Of a DNA stretch of 64,000 nt, positions 22,455 to 34,176 are shown piece after piece (the first letter of the stretch is position 1; each line of letters starts with the position of its first letter). Location: the NCBI GenBank assembly GCA_034440635.1, contig JAOTON010001258.1:124001-188000 (forward strand). Reading direction: 5' to 3'. Source of the DNA: Lepas anatifera. Taxonomy: Eukaryota; Arthropoda; Thecostraca; Lepadidae. The notes under the pieces were generated by a model. The model had not been told where the DNA came from and searched no databases. It was given only the letters and a program-made list of their open reading frames with translations. The translations under genes and the position numbers were made by a program.

Positions 22455-23190
22455 GCTATTAACCCTCGCCCTGGCGGGGGTGTTTGATTACCCCCTTCGG
22501 GTTTTTCCGGCAGCACGAACAAACGGCGGCGCGAAGCGCCGCCGTACTTGGCACACCTTCTTCTTGACCAATTTCGCAACTTTTCTCAAAATTTTACGGT
22601 TGTGTCATTAAGGTCAGTTCACCATTACAGGTCAAGTGACCTCATCTCAAAAAATGTTTCAGGGGGCATAAGTAGGAAACAGGTAAATATATGGGATTGA
22701 AACTTATACCACATAATGGCCCCGCCGAGTGCTACAGCATATATTCCGGGATTTTTCATATCGATGACCTAAGGTCAAGTAGTACGGACCATGACCTCTC
22801 CATTGATGGGCGCAAAATGACCTTAGTAGTCGGCGCGCCCCTAAACACCAATAATGATGATGACCTCTCCATTGGAAATAAAGGGGAAAACAGAAATTGG
22901 GCTGTATTTGTGTAGATACAGCTGAGAACACCTTCATATTCTCCTAATCGTAGTATCCTGGGCCCCTTTCTAGGTTCATGCTGCAATGTTTTACCTGTGA
23001 CCTCTGAGAGGTCATCTGGGGCTGTTTAAGCAGTTTTCAGTCTTAGGTCAATATTTTTGAATGAAATGATGAAAAATATTTTATTTTACTATTGCGTTCA
23101 GATTGCTACTACAAGTCCATTGATATGCATATTGACTATGCTATGTTAAAAAGTGACCTTGACCTGACCTGAGGTCAGATCATTTTTGTG
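22455..23190 (-). mobile_element. AGGTCA-rich non-autonomous element with perfect terminal hairpin
   Basis: The low-coordinate end starts TTAACCCTCGCCCTGGCGGG. A perfect hairpin at 22523-22545 follows: ACGGCGGCGC, loop GAA, GCGCCGCCGT. The body has many AGGTCA/TGACCT motifs (about 22610-22640, 22770-22800, 22860, 22998-23010, 23155-23180) and matches 14690-15388 inverted. The high-coordinate end is poorly defined. There is no protein. Confidence 0.75.
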
Positions 23191-25214
23191 TTTTTTTCCA
23201 CGTTTGCTGCTTTTCGAGCTTTGACCTTTGATGAGCAGGAAGCTTAAAGCATAGACGCAGGAACTATTTTGAAGTTGTGGGAAAGGGTCGTCGACGTTGG
23301 TGGGGCCAAATGTGACTCGGCTTATCGCTTGATTTGTTGCTGAAAACAAGGTACGGGAACGGCTGGAAAATGGTGGGCACTGTCCCCATAGTCCGAAAGT
23401 TAGGGTTGTGGCCGCTACCATGGTTTTTTGGGTGTATGTCCAGTCACTGGCGGATCAGAAGGGGGGCGGCATTAGGGTCATGCTCCCTCAAACGCTCAAA
23501 CCAGGGGGCCAAAGTATTTTTCGGCCCGAGGGGGAACAGTGTGGAGCGCAAATAAAGCAAGTCTTTATAGATTTTTCGACAAAATGTTAAGGTTTTTAAC
23601 GTTTTTTACACTTATAACTTTTTCATCTAACACTGCCCGTAAAATTTTATGGGTCGGCTAGGAAAAAGCACCCCTAAACATTTTCGCAAAGTTACACCCC
23701 TGTTTTAACTTGACCTGGTCGTTGGTCGTTTTAATTTGCCAGTTGGTCTTTGATGCACGCGAACAGGTGCAACCGCGCGATTGCAGCGATCTCAAAATAA
23801 AGGGTTTAACTTTGAAAGCCTGTAACTACAAAATTGAGGCCAATTTTCAAGGTTATTTGACCAATCGACGTGCCATTGAATATTGTCTAAAGTAGCGAAA
23901 TAACGTTTTTTGGCCACGAAGGGTTTTCCCGCCACCTAGTAAAAAGTAGATGGGGCCTCCGAGGCTCCGCTCCAGTGTGTTTTTAACACGCGCTGGTATG
24001 AGACCCCGGGCGACCTTTACTGGCAGGAGGGTTACCCATCCCCTTACGATCTCAGCAAACATGCTTGGAAGGGGACACGGAAAGCAGTGTTCCATTGCTT
24101 GCCTCGATCTCTACTCAAAATGCTTCAACAAAAAGTACTCAAATTAGCTACTGAGCTCAGAAAACGCTTCAATAAGGCAGTCGCGAGAAAATGAACATTG
24201 AAGATTAACAAGTTCGTACCGGTTAATTCGAAGACCGTTATTTTCCATCAGCTCTCGAATGATGAGGGACAGAAGGTTCGAGTTTCAAATTGAATCTGTG
24301 AAGTTCAATGGCGCCACGTGATGGAGTCGTTCTTCCGATCCGTGGGTCAGATCTTAAGTAAAGCAGCATGTCTTAATCTTACATGTTCGAAAAGCAGTTG
24401 TCGGCGTGGACGTTGTGTGACTTTTTGTTTGTGACGTGTGCTTTCTAATATAAATTGAACTGGCATACATGAAACTTTTTAGGGCATGGGTAGAAAAAGA
24501 AAACTATCTAAAACAAACCTAAGACAACAGTAATAATCGGCTTCTGACGCATAATCCTCCCACTACATTTTCCAGCAAATGCACCAGAGTGTCGGAATTG
24601 TTCCGAATGTTCCGGTAATACGTTCAGTTTTTTTTTCGGAACGGCTCAAATTTTTATGTTAACAATAGTAGCCTCCACACCACATCTAGTTCATTCTCAA
24701 TGTCACCGAAGCGAAGTCTTGCTCAGTTCTCCCCTCCCCGTTACCCCACTTCCAACCGGACGCGTCTATGCGGCGTGCCGACTGCAGGCTGAGTGGCCGG
24801 CGACGGTGTTGGGCTTGGTCTGCGGTGCTCGTTATTGATTTTGCTCTGTAGTCTCCATTCTTTTTATTGGCGTTATATGTAGTTTAAACAATGCTCTTTC
24901 TTATGAAGTTGTTTTCAAGTCAATAAAAACATAGGAAATATGTATGCTTATCTTTTCAAAAGTTTGGAATTATATTTGTTATACATTCGCGCCAATTAAT
25001 ATAATCAAACGGATATATTTGTATTGTTCAGACGTTTGTAAATATTTTCATATAACCTCTTGAAGAAACACCTTTAATTTAAATGGCCAAAAACTCAAGC
25101 GAAAAGTCCGATGCACGCGTCCGATGCTGGATTGCCCGAGGATATAACTCCGAAACAATTATCCGGACGAGACTAAAAATACCACAGTCGTTTTCAGCGC
25201 CCGTGAGAACCCTA
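23191..25214. other. Unassigned sequence with transposon scraps
   Basis: CACTGGCGGATCAGAAGGGG near 23445 resembles the hAT MITE end at 12448. TTACACCCCTG near 23692 resembles the CACCCC elements. TTTTTAACACGCGC near 23980 resembles the TTAA elements. No gene is recognised; the rest (24000-25080) shows nothing. Confidence 0.4.
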
Positions 25215-25310
25215 GTCCTAAATTTTCATGAAAATCTGAGATATGAGGGTGTTATTTCAACCCATCGATTTGTCGATTTGTCGTGGAATGCCCCAGCTAC
25301 CAGGCGACCA
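25215..25310 (-). repeat. Inverted copy of the AGCTGGGGCATTCC repeat
   Basis: Reverse-complement match to 18281-18345. The 108-codon plus frame (25083-25409) runs through it and is therefore doubtful as a gene. Confidence 0.6.
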
Positions 25311-25570
25311 CACCATGAAAACAAAGATCGACGCGTTATTGAAGCGGGAGGAGCCGCAATGCGGTTATCACGCCTCCACTGGAACTCATCCTTGACCGTA
25401 TGCACGTAAAGCCCAGAATCCCTGGCCCGTTTTCTGCACGCTCCGGCGCCTAGCACTCGAGGCCGAGCATTGCGAAATGTGCAACGACGTCCTCGGCACT
25501 CGCAATATACTCGTTTACACATAGATCGTCGACGTTGGGCTAGATTAAGAGAAGTGCAATAACATTAGCC

Positions 25571-26320
25571 GGCATGGATTAAGAGAAGTACAATAACATT
25601 AACGTCAAAAATAAAACCTAAAAACTCGTTCATATCCGTCCACTTTGATAAAGAGCCGAGATAAATATGTTTAGATTAGGCCGCCAGATCAATTGATTCA
25701 AGTCCAGTGTTTATTATGTTCGGGAGTTGCAATAGCAGCATCGTTAGCAGTCAACGGCCAATCAAAAGCTGCTAGCGACCATCGGATTCAAATATCTGAA
25801 GCTTGATGTCAGCAAAACTCGCTGAAATTTCTAATCATTTACGATGGCATGGATTAAGAGAAGTACAATAACATTAACGTCAAAAACAAAACCTAAAAAC
25901 TCGTTCATATCCGTCCACTTTGATAAAGAGCCGAGATAAATATGTTTAGATTAGGCCGCCAGATCAATCGATTCAAGTCCAGTGTTTATTATGTTCGGGA
26001 GTTGCAATAGCAGCATCGTTAGCAGTCAACGGCCAATCAAAAGCTGCTAGCGACCATCGGATTCAAATATCTGAAGCTTGATGTCAGCAAAACTCGCTGA
26101 AATTTCTAATCATTTACGATGGCATGGATTAAGAGAAGTACAATAACATTAACGTCAAAATAAAACCCTGAAAACCCGTTCAAATCCTTCTTCTTTGATT
26201 AAGAGCCGAGATAAATACGTTAAAATTAAGCTGCCAGATCAAACTATTAAAGTCCGGTGTTTACTATCTTCGGGAGTTGCTATGGCAACATTGTTAGCAA
26301 TCGACGGTGAAACAAAATCG
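25571..26320. repeat. 275-bp tandem repeat, about 2.7 copies
   Basis: GGCATGGATTAAGAGAAGTA starts copies at 25571, 25846 and 26121. The first two are almost identical, while the third is diverged and truncated. A short similar piece at about 25540 suggests further decayed copies. The unit length and recent homogenisation look like a satellite monomer. Confidence 0.95.
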
Positions 26321-28196
26321 AGATCAATCTGTTCAAGTCTGATTGCAGGTGGCTATTAGTGCTCAAGCTGCTTAGTATTTTGACATGCTCTAGAAAATTT
26401 GTAAAAATAATATTCTACGCTGGGGATTCTGCAAAACGCAGGATGGTTTCAAAAATGGAAATGTTTTAGCTCTCTATTCGACTATATCAATTGTATTGAT
26501 ACAGTTCTTAAATAGGTTTGTAAGAGCTTCGAAAAAGTGTAATTTCTCCAACGCCCTGCATAGTGACCGTTGTGCCCGTTCAGCCCTGATGACGTAATGC
26601 TGCCATACAACTTGAAGGGGATCTGGTTTTCACAGCTGGTCGGAAAAGACTCTCCCTCTATCGGCCCAGATGGTGTTGGTTTCTAGGATTCCGGCCACCT
26701 GCTAACTCTTCTTTTAAGTCCTAGACCACGCTTCTTTCTATCTCTCTTCGGCCGGAACTCCGAGTGCTGGCAATGTTTCCGGGGTGGCAACGTTTGTTGG
26801 GCCTTTGTTTGTTTGTTTGTTCGTCCGTCCTTATGTGTGTGACTTTGTCTCCACCTATTAGTCTTACATGGCCAAATTTCTCAAAACGCAAAGCCGTTCT
26901 GTCTGTCACTCTCGCTTTATAGCCACGTGGCCCAACAAATACCCTCCCCGGAACGTGTTTTTGCAAAGGTGCCACGGTACCTGCTCGCAGGACACTTCCT
27001 TTTAATCTCAGTAGCATAGGCCCCAGTCAGGCCCCACAGTGTCCTGAAACTCACAATTTTATGTGGAAAACGTATATTTTTCAGATTTATTAAGGGCCCA
27101 CCAGGGACTGGTTTTGGCTGCACTTGGTAGAAAAATCCCGGGCATGAAAACGGGTGTAATATGCATATAAATTTTGACAGTGAAAAGACTCTAGCATAAT
27201 TCCAAACCACCATTGATATAATATCTTGCCTATTTATGTCCTCTTGCCAATTCGACTAAAATTTTTTTAATTTTTACATAATAGCAGGAAAGAACAGACA
27301 GAAGTGAATAGCAAGATAAAAAGCACACATTTAATAAGTACATGGTAAGCATCCAATTACATAGGGACATATCGCAAAAACTGAATCTCGCCCGACCTCA
27401 GCCGCACTCAATATCGCACACCCGCGCTCGCCGAAAGCTGCTCAGAAATGCCCCCAGGGGGGGGGTCGGCCAGATCAAGTGCAGACTGCCAGTGCCGAAA
27501 GCGCCGAGCGGACCGAGTTCAGGATCCAGCCGGGCCAAAAAATGGGCGCAGTAAAGCTGCCAAAAGCCAGAATCGTCACCACTCGGCTTGGATAGCGGGA
27601 GCGCGACCAGTGGTACCGGGGGTGTCTCGTCACCTCGCCGAAATCTGCGCTCTCCCGTCACTCCGTACCCAGCGGGTCGTCCGGTCGACCCCTCCTCCCC
27701 TTCAGGCCTCACAGCGCGGCAGTGCCCCCTCAGGGTAGCCACTAGGCCCAGGATTGCATCCGTCCCTCAGCGCACATAGCCTGGGATCCGCGACGGGTGC
27801 AGTGTCTCCTCAACGGCTACGAAGGCATACCCAGCATCGCTGAGGAAGCAGGGAGGTCCGACAACTTCCTCGCATGTTTGCTTCCCCGCTCGTCTGTGGG
27901 AGCAGACCCTTTGGTCTAGCAGCGCATGGGTGTCACCCGGCGCCGGGCCACCAAGTTTGGGGGTGAAAACAGATCCCTCCGCCCGCCCGACGCCACGGCA
28001 AAGACAGTCCGCAATAGTAGAAAAGGGAAGCGCCCCGGTCACGCCCCTCCGGCACGCATGCCACAATCTCTGACCGCTTACTCCGATGAGTAACGGTGGC
28101 GGCGTTGTAGGTACACTCACACAATAGTCAAACGGTGGACAGAGGCCAGCCGGGCGGCACCGGGACTGCATCCAATAACAGGTCCTGCTTAGACTA
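26321..28196. other. Unassigned; AT-rich then GC-rich
   Basis: A short (TTTG)n run lies at about 26803-26823. From 27340 to 28170 the DNA is strongly GC-rich, with several overlapping frames on both strands (for example 27767-28171 minus) and no recognisable protein. It could be a solo LTR or old transposon, but I cannot show ends. Confidence 0.4.
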
Positions 28197-28700
28197 GTCA
28201 GTGTTCTAGGAGGTCACATCATTTACGGAAAGTTTGCCCTACCAGGAGATACAATAAACACCATGCCATTTTCACACTCTAGCCAAGTTAGTGAGCCCGG
28301 CGCTGGACTACTGCAGTCAGTATTACATTCGCTTCATATTTTACATGGTTTCAGGTGGTCAATTTGGGTTGGATTTACTTTCACATTCTTTTAGAACGAC
28401 AAACACACGACCAGGCTTTACATGAATAGCCATTGTTCTAATTGGGGTTACAATATTTAAGTCGAATTTACCCTTCTAAGGAATACAGATACATCTTGCT
28501 ATTTTCACATTTAGACTACATTTGCGGGTCTGGTGACAATTTCTGTAGTCAGTGTAACATTTCTTCACAATTCATATGGTTTCAGCTAGTCAATTAGGGT
28601 TCTATTCGCTTTCACAGCTGTTTTAACAACAAACACATGACCAAGTACGTTTTATGAGATTTTAGTAGGTCAGGCGAGATAAACTGGAATTATCATTTTT
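28197..28700. repeat. Tandem repeat of about 228 bp, two diverged copies
   Basis: CAGTCAGTATTACATTCGCT...ATGGTTTCAGGTGGTCAATT...GACAAACACACGACCA at 28315-28430 is matched by GTAGTCAGTGTAACATTTCT...ATGGTTTCAGCTAGTCAATT...CAACAAACACATGACCA at 28541-28650. The preceding blocks also align (CTAGGAGG.../CTAAGGAA..., CATTTTCACACTCTAG/TATTTTCACATTTAG). Confidence 0.75.
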
Positions 28701-29394
28701 CGGAGTTACTTGGTATGTCACCAACGCGTAACACAAACCAAGCCCAACATCATGTCGTCCCCACCAGCCAAGCATGACGTCACCCAATATCGGCGAAAAT
28801 CAGCGCTCACAAGGATACAGGCCAGCCCTTAGACTCTCATTCATGTTAGTGCACTCGGCTCCCACCTGTGTGGCTGTCTATGTATCATCGTTAGTCACAC
28901 TTCAGGTAGTAAACATGTTCACAATAGCAGGTTGGGGCATCTTAAGATGGAACAAATAAGAATCGTAAAGCACCCGCATGAGAGTTTCACATTGGGGGGA
29001 TTCAATTCACACGTCTCCCACGGCGCCTCCCAATTAAATGCCACTCTGATACGGTCGCCGGTAACGACCAGCGTGACGTTGAGGATAGAAAGCACCCTGC
29101 TTGTGTGGGACGCTAAAAAAACAGCGGGATGCATGCACGCGTCGGCATGGGTCACACCCCTCGCTCTCGAAGACCACAATCCGCTCCAGTCATCCACCAG
29201 CAACGGGCATAACGATGGTAGATTAATCAACGCCATGCCGGGTCCCCCGCAGAAATACCAGCGCTCACAACGCAGAGCCGAGAGCCAGCCACCAGCGAGG
29301 CACCCGGCGCCAGTCACGGTCATCTCACACCCAGGTGCATCCACTCCACTCTTCCACAGGGCGCAGCCAGACGACTAAACCCAAGAGCACCCAC
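28701..29394. other. Unassigned sequence
   Basis: Overlapping frames of about 145 codons on both strands (28919-29344 minus, 28932-29378 plus) have no family signature. Short shared words (CAGCGCTCACAA at about 28800 and 29260) hint at a diverged repeat. Confidence 0.4.
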
Positions 29395-30372
29395 GTGGCC
29401 CAGTCGAGCCCATAATCCGGCGATGGCGCCGAAGAAAATGCAGAAGGCATGGCTGATCTTGGCCAGGCCAGCACCAGGGACGATGGTGGGGGGGCGATAG
29501 TTGATGCCGATCTTGAAGCCAGCTGGACATCAGGCGGCGAACAGAATGTGATGCTAGGTCTTGATGGTGTCGATGGCGGCATCAATAATTAACATGCCAA
29601 TATAGATGAATGTCCTATTTAAAGTCCCTGGGGACCACAACACCACGACACAATATACACCAGGTCATGTACCTTCCGCGGCGCGGGTCACTCAGGAACA
29701 TTTGATGGTCTAGTTGACGGACTCGAAGCAGGCGTTCATAATACCGACAGGCGCTCGCGGTACGCCCCCACGGCAGAGATGACCGGAGCGCACCTCACCA
29801 ACGGGAAACAGATGCGCGGGTAGGGCACCAGGGTGGTCTGGAGCTCGGCGAGATTAACGTTGCAGGCATCAACGAAGCGGAGTGAGACCATGTTGGATGA
29901 GACGATCCGGCCAGTCAGGTAGCCGAGGTCGGCGCAAGACGGGCGATCGCTGTCCAGAGTGCGGCGGCAACTGTCGTAGGTGGCGTCTTGTCCACCATGA
30001 AAGCGTAGTAAGGTTCCTCCAGGGGGCACGCGTGGCCAGATTGGAGTTGTACGGCTTAACAACAGCAGCGGCCGCTCGCAGGCCGGACAGACACAGAGCT
30101 CCAGCCCGTTCCTCCCGCCACCGCAACCACCGGGAAGTCCCATCAGCAGCGAGGCGGAGCCGGCGCCGCCGCCGTGGAAGATCAGGAATCCCCGAGACCC
30201 GCGCACCAGTCAGCCAGCTCCCAGATCCGGTCCAGGACCAGATCAACCACATAGCGGCCACAGGTGTAGCTGTCAGCGGCATCCTGCTCACCAGTGATGA
30301 GCCGCTCCGGGTGGAACACCTGCCGACAGGCTCTGGTTCTCTGGTTCGGACACTCGGCTCCAGGTCGACAAA
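29395..30372 (-). pseudogene. Alpha-tubulin pseudogene
   Basis: The minus strand carries alpha-tubulin blocks in order. Near 30365 is FVDLEPSV. At 30330-30280 is [18 protein letters not shown], then [18 protein letters not shown]. Near 30000-29880 is DATYDSCRRTLDSDRP and IVSSNMVSLRF, then TLVPYPRICFPL and APVISAVGAYRERLSV. At 29735-29560 are NACFESVN and DAAIDTIKT, followed by [30 protein letters not shown] and WARLGH ending near 29400. Frameshifts and stops break it repeatedly, and both the N-terminal region and the acidic C-terminus are missing. No introns are visible across about 300 codons, which suits a processed copy, but there is no clear poly(A) tail. A SINE lies at its 5' edge. Confidence 0.9.
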
Positions 30373-30409
30373 TCAGCCAATACTTCTACTAAATACCTGC
30401 TACATACAC

Positions 30410-30592
30410 GGGGGCGCGGTAGTGGAGTGGTCAGCGAGGCTGGCTGCCACGCAGCCGACCTGGGTTCAAGGCCCAGCGGCTTCCCTGAACAAGGAGCAAG
30501 CTGGCTCCCGAGAAACCCTTCCAACAGGGAAAGAGTTGGCGACGCCATATGACCCTGGCAGTTGGTGCGTCGATAAGCCCCAATAATTATTA
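30410..30592 (+). mobile_element. tRNA-Ser-like SINE with 12-bp target duplication
   Basis: A tRNA-like head (GTAGTGGAGTGGTCAGCGAGG as A-box region; B box GGTTCAAGGCC) is followed by a body and a LINE-like tail TAAGCCCCAATAATTATTAT. TGCTACATACAC is duplicated exactly at 30398-30409 and 30593-30604, which fixes both ends. Poor fit of the acceptor stem and the 183-bp length argue against a functional tRNA gene. Confidence 0.9.
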
Positions 30593-30604
30593 TGCTACAT
30601 ACAC

Positions 30605-31668
30605 CAACAACTATAACATCATGCTAATGCCACACAAAACAAAACCACCTTATTCACAAGCTAAAACCCCCTAGGAAGAGCACAAACAATGACCAAAGGA
30701 AACAGGAAAATATAAAGATTTTTGGAATCATGACAAATTTTGTCATGTCCGAGAAGTTTTGGCCGTTTCAAATAAGAAATATGGTGTGTCCTTTTCGTCC
30801 ATTCTGGGTTCGGGCTTGGCTGCTACCAGATTTTCAAATGAAGAAAAACTTCACCTGGGTATTTCTTCAATGAGGTCAGTTGTATCGAGACATATTAGTT
30901 TCCGTCCAATATTAATTTTCGGAAATTATTCGCATTAGAATAAGATATAAGTGCCATTTGAAAAAAGTCAACATTAAATGTAGTTTCGTATCAAGGCCAC
31001 CGATAATGCCAAAGTAATCTTATGGTTTCAAGAGAAGCCACCACAGTCAACCCTGATTTAGCCCAATTTTTCATGTGGGTGACGTTGATGAATTAATAAA
31101 GCCATTTCTTATTTTACTGAACAAAAGTTACAGGGAACAGAAGCAAAAGAAGAGACCAGCAAAAGAAGACATGAACAAGGCAGAGCAAAATAAGCAACTG
31201 AACAGAACTTCACAGGTACATCAGTAGAGAATAAGAGGAAGTAGGCGACTTGTCAGATTAGAGCAAATGATTATAATCTAGGTAGACGGAACAAAACATA
31301 ACATAAGCCGCCAGCAAGGAAGCAGCAGCAGTGGAACGAGAAAAAAAGAAAAAGCCATACAAAACAGAGAGAATAACAGGACATAACAAAACGAGCCGAA
31401 CCTTAAATAACGAAACTGAACAGGAATATAATGCAAAACACACTTAGAAGCAAAATAAAAGTAAGAACAAACAAAACAGGAGACACAACAAAAACTAATA
31501 AAGTTAAGTTATAAGCAGGGGGCCCACATATGTTCAGCAAATCAAATCTACGAAAGAAACCACGTATGTATTAAAAGTGGGAAAAAATAACGTAGAAATA
31601 AGGACAAGCACTTAAGCAGTGTACAGACCTATCAAACTCAAAAACATTTAATCAGAGCACGTGATCAG
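30605..31668. other. Unassigned A-rich sequence
   Basis: A-rich plus strand with no long frame, RNA gene or repeat recognised. Confidence 0.5.
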
Positions 31669-33190
31669 TGCAGGGACGGCGGATTCCAGGGTGCAAGTGG
31701 TGCAGTTGCACCACTCGCTTTTTCAAGTGGTGCAAAAGTATCTTTTGCACCACTTGTTTTGGCTTTGTCCAGGGAGGCGCCCCCCAGGCCTCAGCCGGCG
31801 CCCCTGGCCGGTCAGAGAAAATCAAGCCTAATTACCGCCTACCTGAAGAGGTAGGATCCTCTGTGAAAAAGACATTCTCATACATGAATGACGCACCTTG
31901 ACATCAAAACTGCGCCCTGGAAAGCAAAAGGCGCCCCCTTGAGTAAAGGCGCCCCTCTGGATAGCATAGGCGCCCTTGAAAGCGTAGGCGCCTCCTGGAC
32001 AGCTGAGGCGCCTCCGAAGAAGAGAAACGGCGCCCCTAGATATCACATGCGCCCCCTGGTTAGCACAGGCACCCCTTGACAGCAAAAGGCGCCCCCCGCA
32101 GAGAAAAGGCGCCCCCCGCAGAGAAAAGGCGCCCCCTGGACAACATACGCGCCCTTTGATAAGAAAGGTGCCCCCTGGAGAGATAAGAGAGAAACCCCCC
32201 TCCCGAGAACAACGGCGGAAGGGACGGCGGATTCCGCAGGACAGGGTGTGCGGTTGCACACCTTGAAAAAATGATGGTGTACAATAGTATATTTTTGCAC
32301 ACCTGGTTTTGACCTCGTACGGGGAGGCCCTCACGGATTTGGGTGGCACCCCCGGATTTTGCCGGCGCCCCCGGCCGGTCAAGAGAAAATCAGACACATC
32401 GCCTGTCTGAAGGGGTAGTACCCTCTGTGTAAAATAAAATACACTTTCAAATATGAATGGCGCCCCCTGACATCAAAGCTGCACCCTGGACAGCAAAAGG
32501 TGCCCACCCCCTTGAGTAAAAGCGCCCCTCTGGATAGCAAAGGCGACCTCTAGACAGCAGAGGCGCCCCTGGACAGAAAAAGGCACCCCCCAATTGAGGA
32601 GTAACGACGCCCCTGAATAGCATAGGCGCCCTCTGGTTAGCACAGGCACTCCTGTACACTAAGAGGCGCCCCCTCCCCCATAGAGCAAAGGCACCCCTCT
32701 GGATATCATAAGCTCCCTTTAATAGCAATCGCGCTCCCTGGACAGCAGGGGCGCCCTCTGGATAGGATAGGCGCCCCCAAAACAGCAAATACGCCCTTTG
32801 ATACCAAAAGCGCCCCATGGACAGAACACACCCTCTGGATAGCATAGGCACCCCTGGACGGCAGAGACGCCCCTAAAGAAGAGCAACGGCACCCCGGGAT
32901 AGCATATGCGCCCCTGGTTAGCACAGGCACCCCTGGACAGAAAAAGGCGGCCCCGCCCCCTGAGTAAAGGATCCGGGTCTCTGGATAGCTTAGGTGCCCC
33001 TGGATAGCGCAGGCGCCTCCTGGACAGCAGAGACGCCTCCGAAGGAGATCAACGGCGCCCCTTGATATCATATGCACCCCCTGGTTAGCACAGGCATCCC
33101 TGGATAGCAAAAGGCGCCCCCCCTGAGAGCAAGGGCGCCCCCTCTGGAAAGAATAAGCACCCATGGATAGGAAAGGCGCCCCCTGGAAAG
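31669..33190. mobile_element. hAT-like non-autonomous element(s) with GGCGCC minisatellite interior
   Basis: The left end CAGGGACGGCGGATTCCAGG is followed by a G+T-rich block and then TAGGATCCTCTGTGAAAAAG. A second, nested copy of this head begins near 32222 (GGGACGGCGGATTCCGCAGG). Behind each head is an array of units of about 22-30 bp such as GGCGCCCCTGGATAGCATAG and GGCGCCCCCTGGACAGCAAA (about 31910-32210 and 32455-33190). The inverted counterpart at 56105-56821 has the same head and array. Minus-strand frames of up to 189 codons are products of the repeat. Confidence 0.75.
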
Positions 33191-33644
33191 GACAGCAGAA
33201 CATTTTTTAAGGAAAACTCAGTGGAGGGGGGGCGGTGGAGATTTTCTTGTGCTGGCCAGTATGTCTTCGGGGGATCAAACCCCCATTTGGAGGGGGCGTT
33301 AATAGAATTTAGACGTGCTAGTGTTAAAAAATGTCTCCTAATTTTTGTTATTCCATATTCTAGAGATTAGAGATGCTGCCCAGGACTGCGGGTTTTTTTC
33401 AACGGAAAAAGGCCAAACCGGGTTTGCGAAAAGGCCAAAAGGTTCAAATTGTATTTGCACTAAAAAATCTTGTTTTTTATAAATTTTGTCCAAGTTCTTC
33501 CCAGTACGGCTGTTGGAGTCTGAGTCTCATTAAAGACCTCAAGGGACTTGTCACGGAGACCCCGACCCCACCACCCGAACGAGTAACGCCCACAATGAAG
33601 GGTTGATTTAGGAGCCAAAGTTTAACCTCCCACAAAGCACAGGG
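33191..33644. other. Unassigned sequence
   Basis: No gene or repeat recognised. Confidence 0.4.
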
Positions 33645-33832
33645 ATGGCCGCCTCGCTCAGGTCACCCTCTCATCAGTCAGTTGCCAGCCGACCTACGTC
33701 GGGCAAACGATTGAGCGCCGGAGCGTCTCAGGGGAACCGATCTCAAGCCTGGACATGCACTGCCACTGCATGCTTCTCAGCAGCGGGCCGGAGCCCGACG
33801 CTCTACCAACCGAGCAACCGGGGCGGCCAAAT
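33645..33832 (-). mobile_element. Possible tRNA-derived SINE
   Basis: The minus strand starts GGCCGCCCCGGTTGCTCGGT then TGGTAGAGCGTCGGGCTC, like the 5' half of a tRNA with its A box. It later has GAGATCGGTTCCCC, a weak B box. The far end is GAGGCGGCC, the inverse of the start. The tRNA 3' half is not intact, so it is not called a tRNA gene. Confidence 0.45.
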
Positions 33833-34176
33833 GCCCAAATAAATACCACAAAAGCCATATTTGAGGCTAAAACGAACCCTACCGGGTGTCATAAACTCAC
33901 AGAAAAAGGATAGAGCATTCTTGTATCACTGCAGTGAACAGTGCACTGTATAAAACTAAATGTTGATAATTTGATATTGACTTGACGATATATTTTTAGC
34001 ACACTGCCCATCTCATAAGAAGGCAGGAGTCCCCTTCCAATCCATGTGTGGCGACCCAATTATTTTATCCACATAACTGAACAATTTGTTAGCATCATCA
34101 ATTATCTTGGCCGCACCACTCCCCGCTAACATTTGATATCTTCCTGCTTTTTCTGTGAATTGTTTGCTCTTGAACA

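Noticed and set aside
25083..25409. 108-codon plus frame as a gene
   Set aside because: It runs through a dispersed repeat also found inverted at 18281, and no protein family is recognised.
27342..28171. Several 60-134-codon frames in GC-rich DNA
   Set aside because: Overlapping frames on both strands with no domain; explained by high GC.
31828..33203. Glycine-rich secreted protein frames on the minus strand (165-189 codons)
   Set aside because: They read through GGCGCC minisatellite units; frames differ between copies and carry no conserved start or domain.
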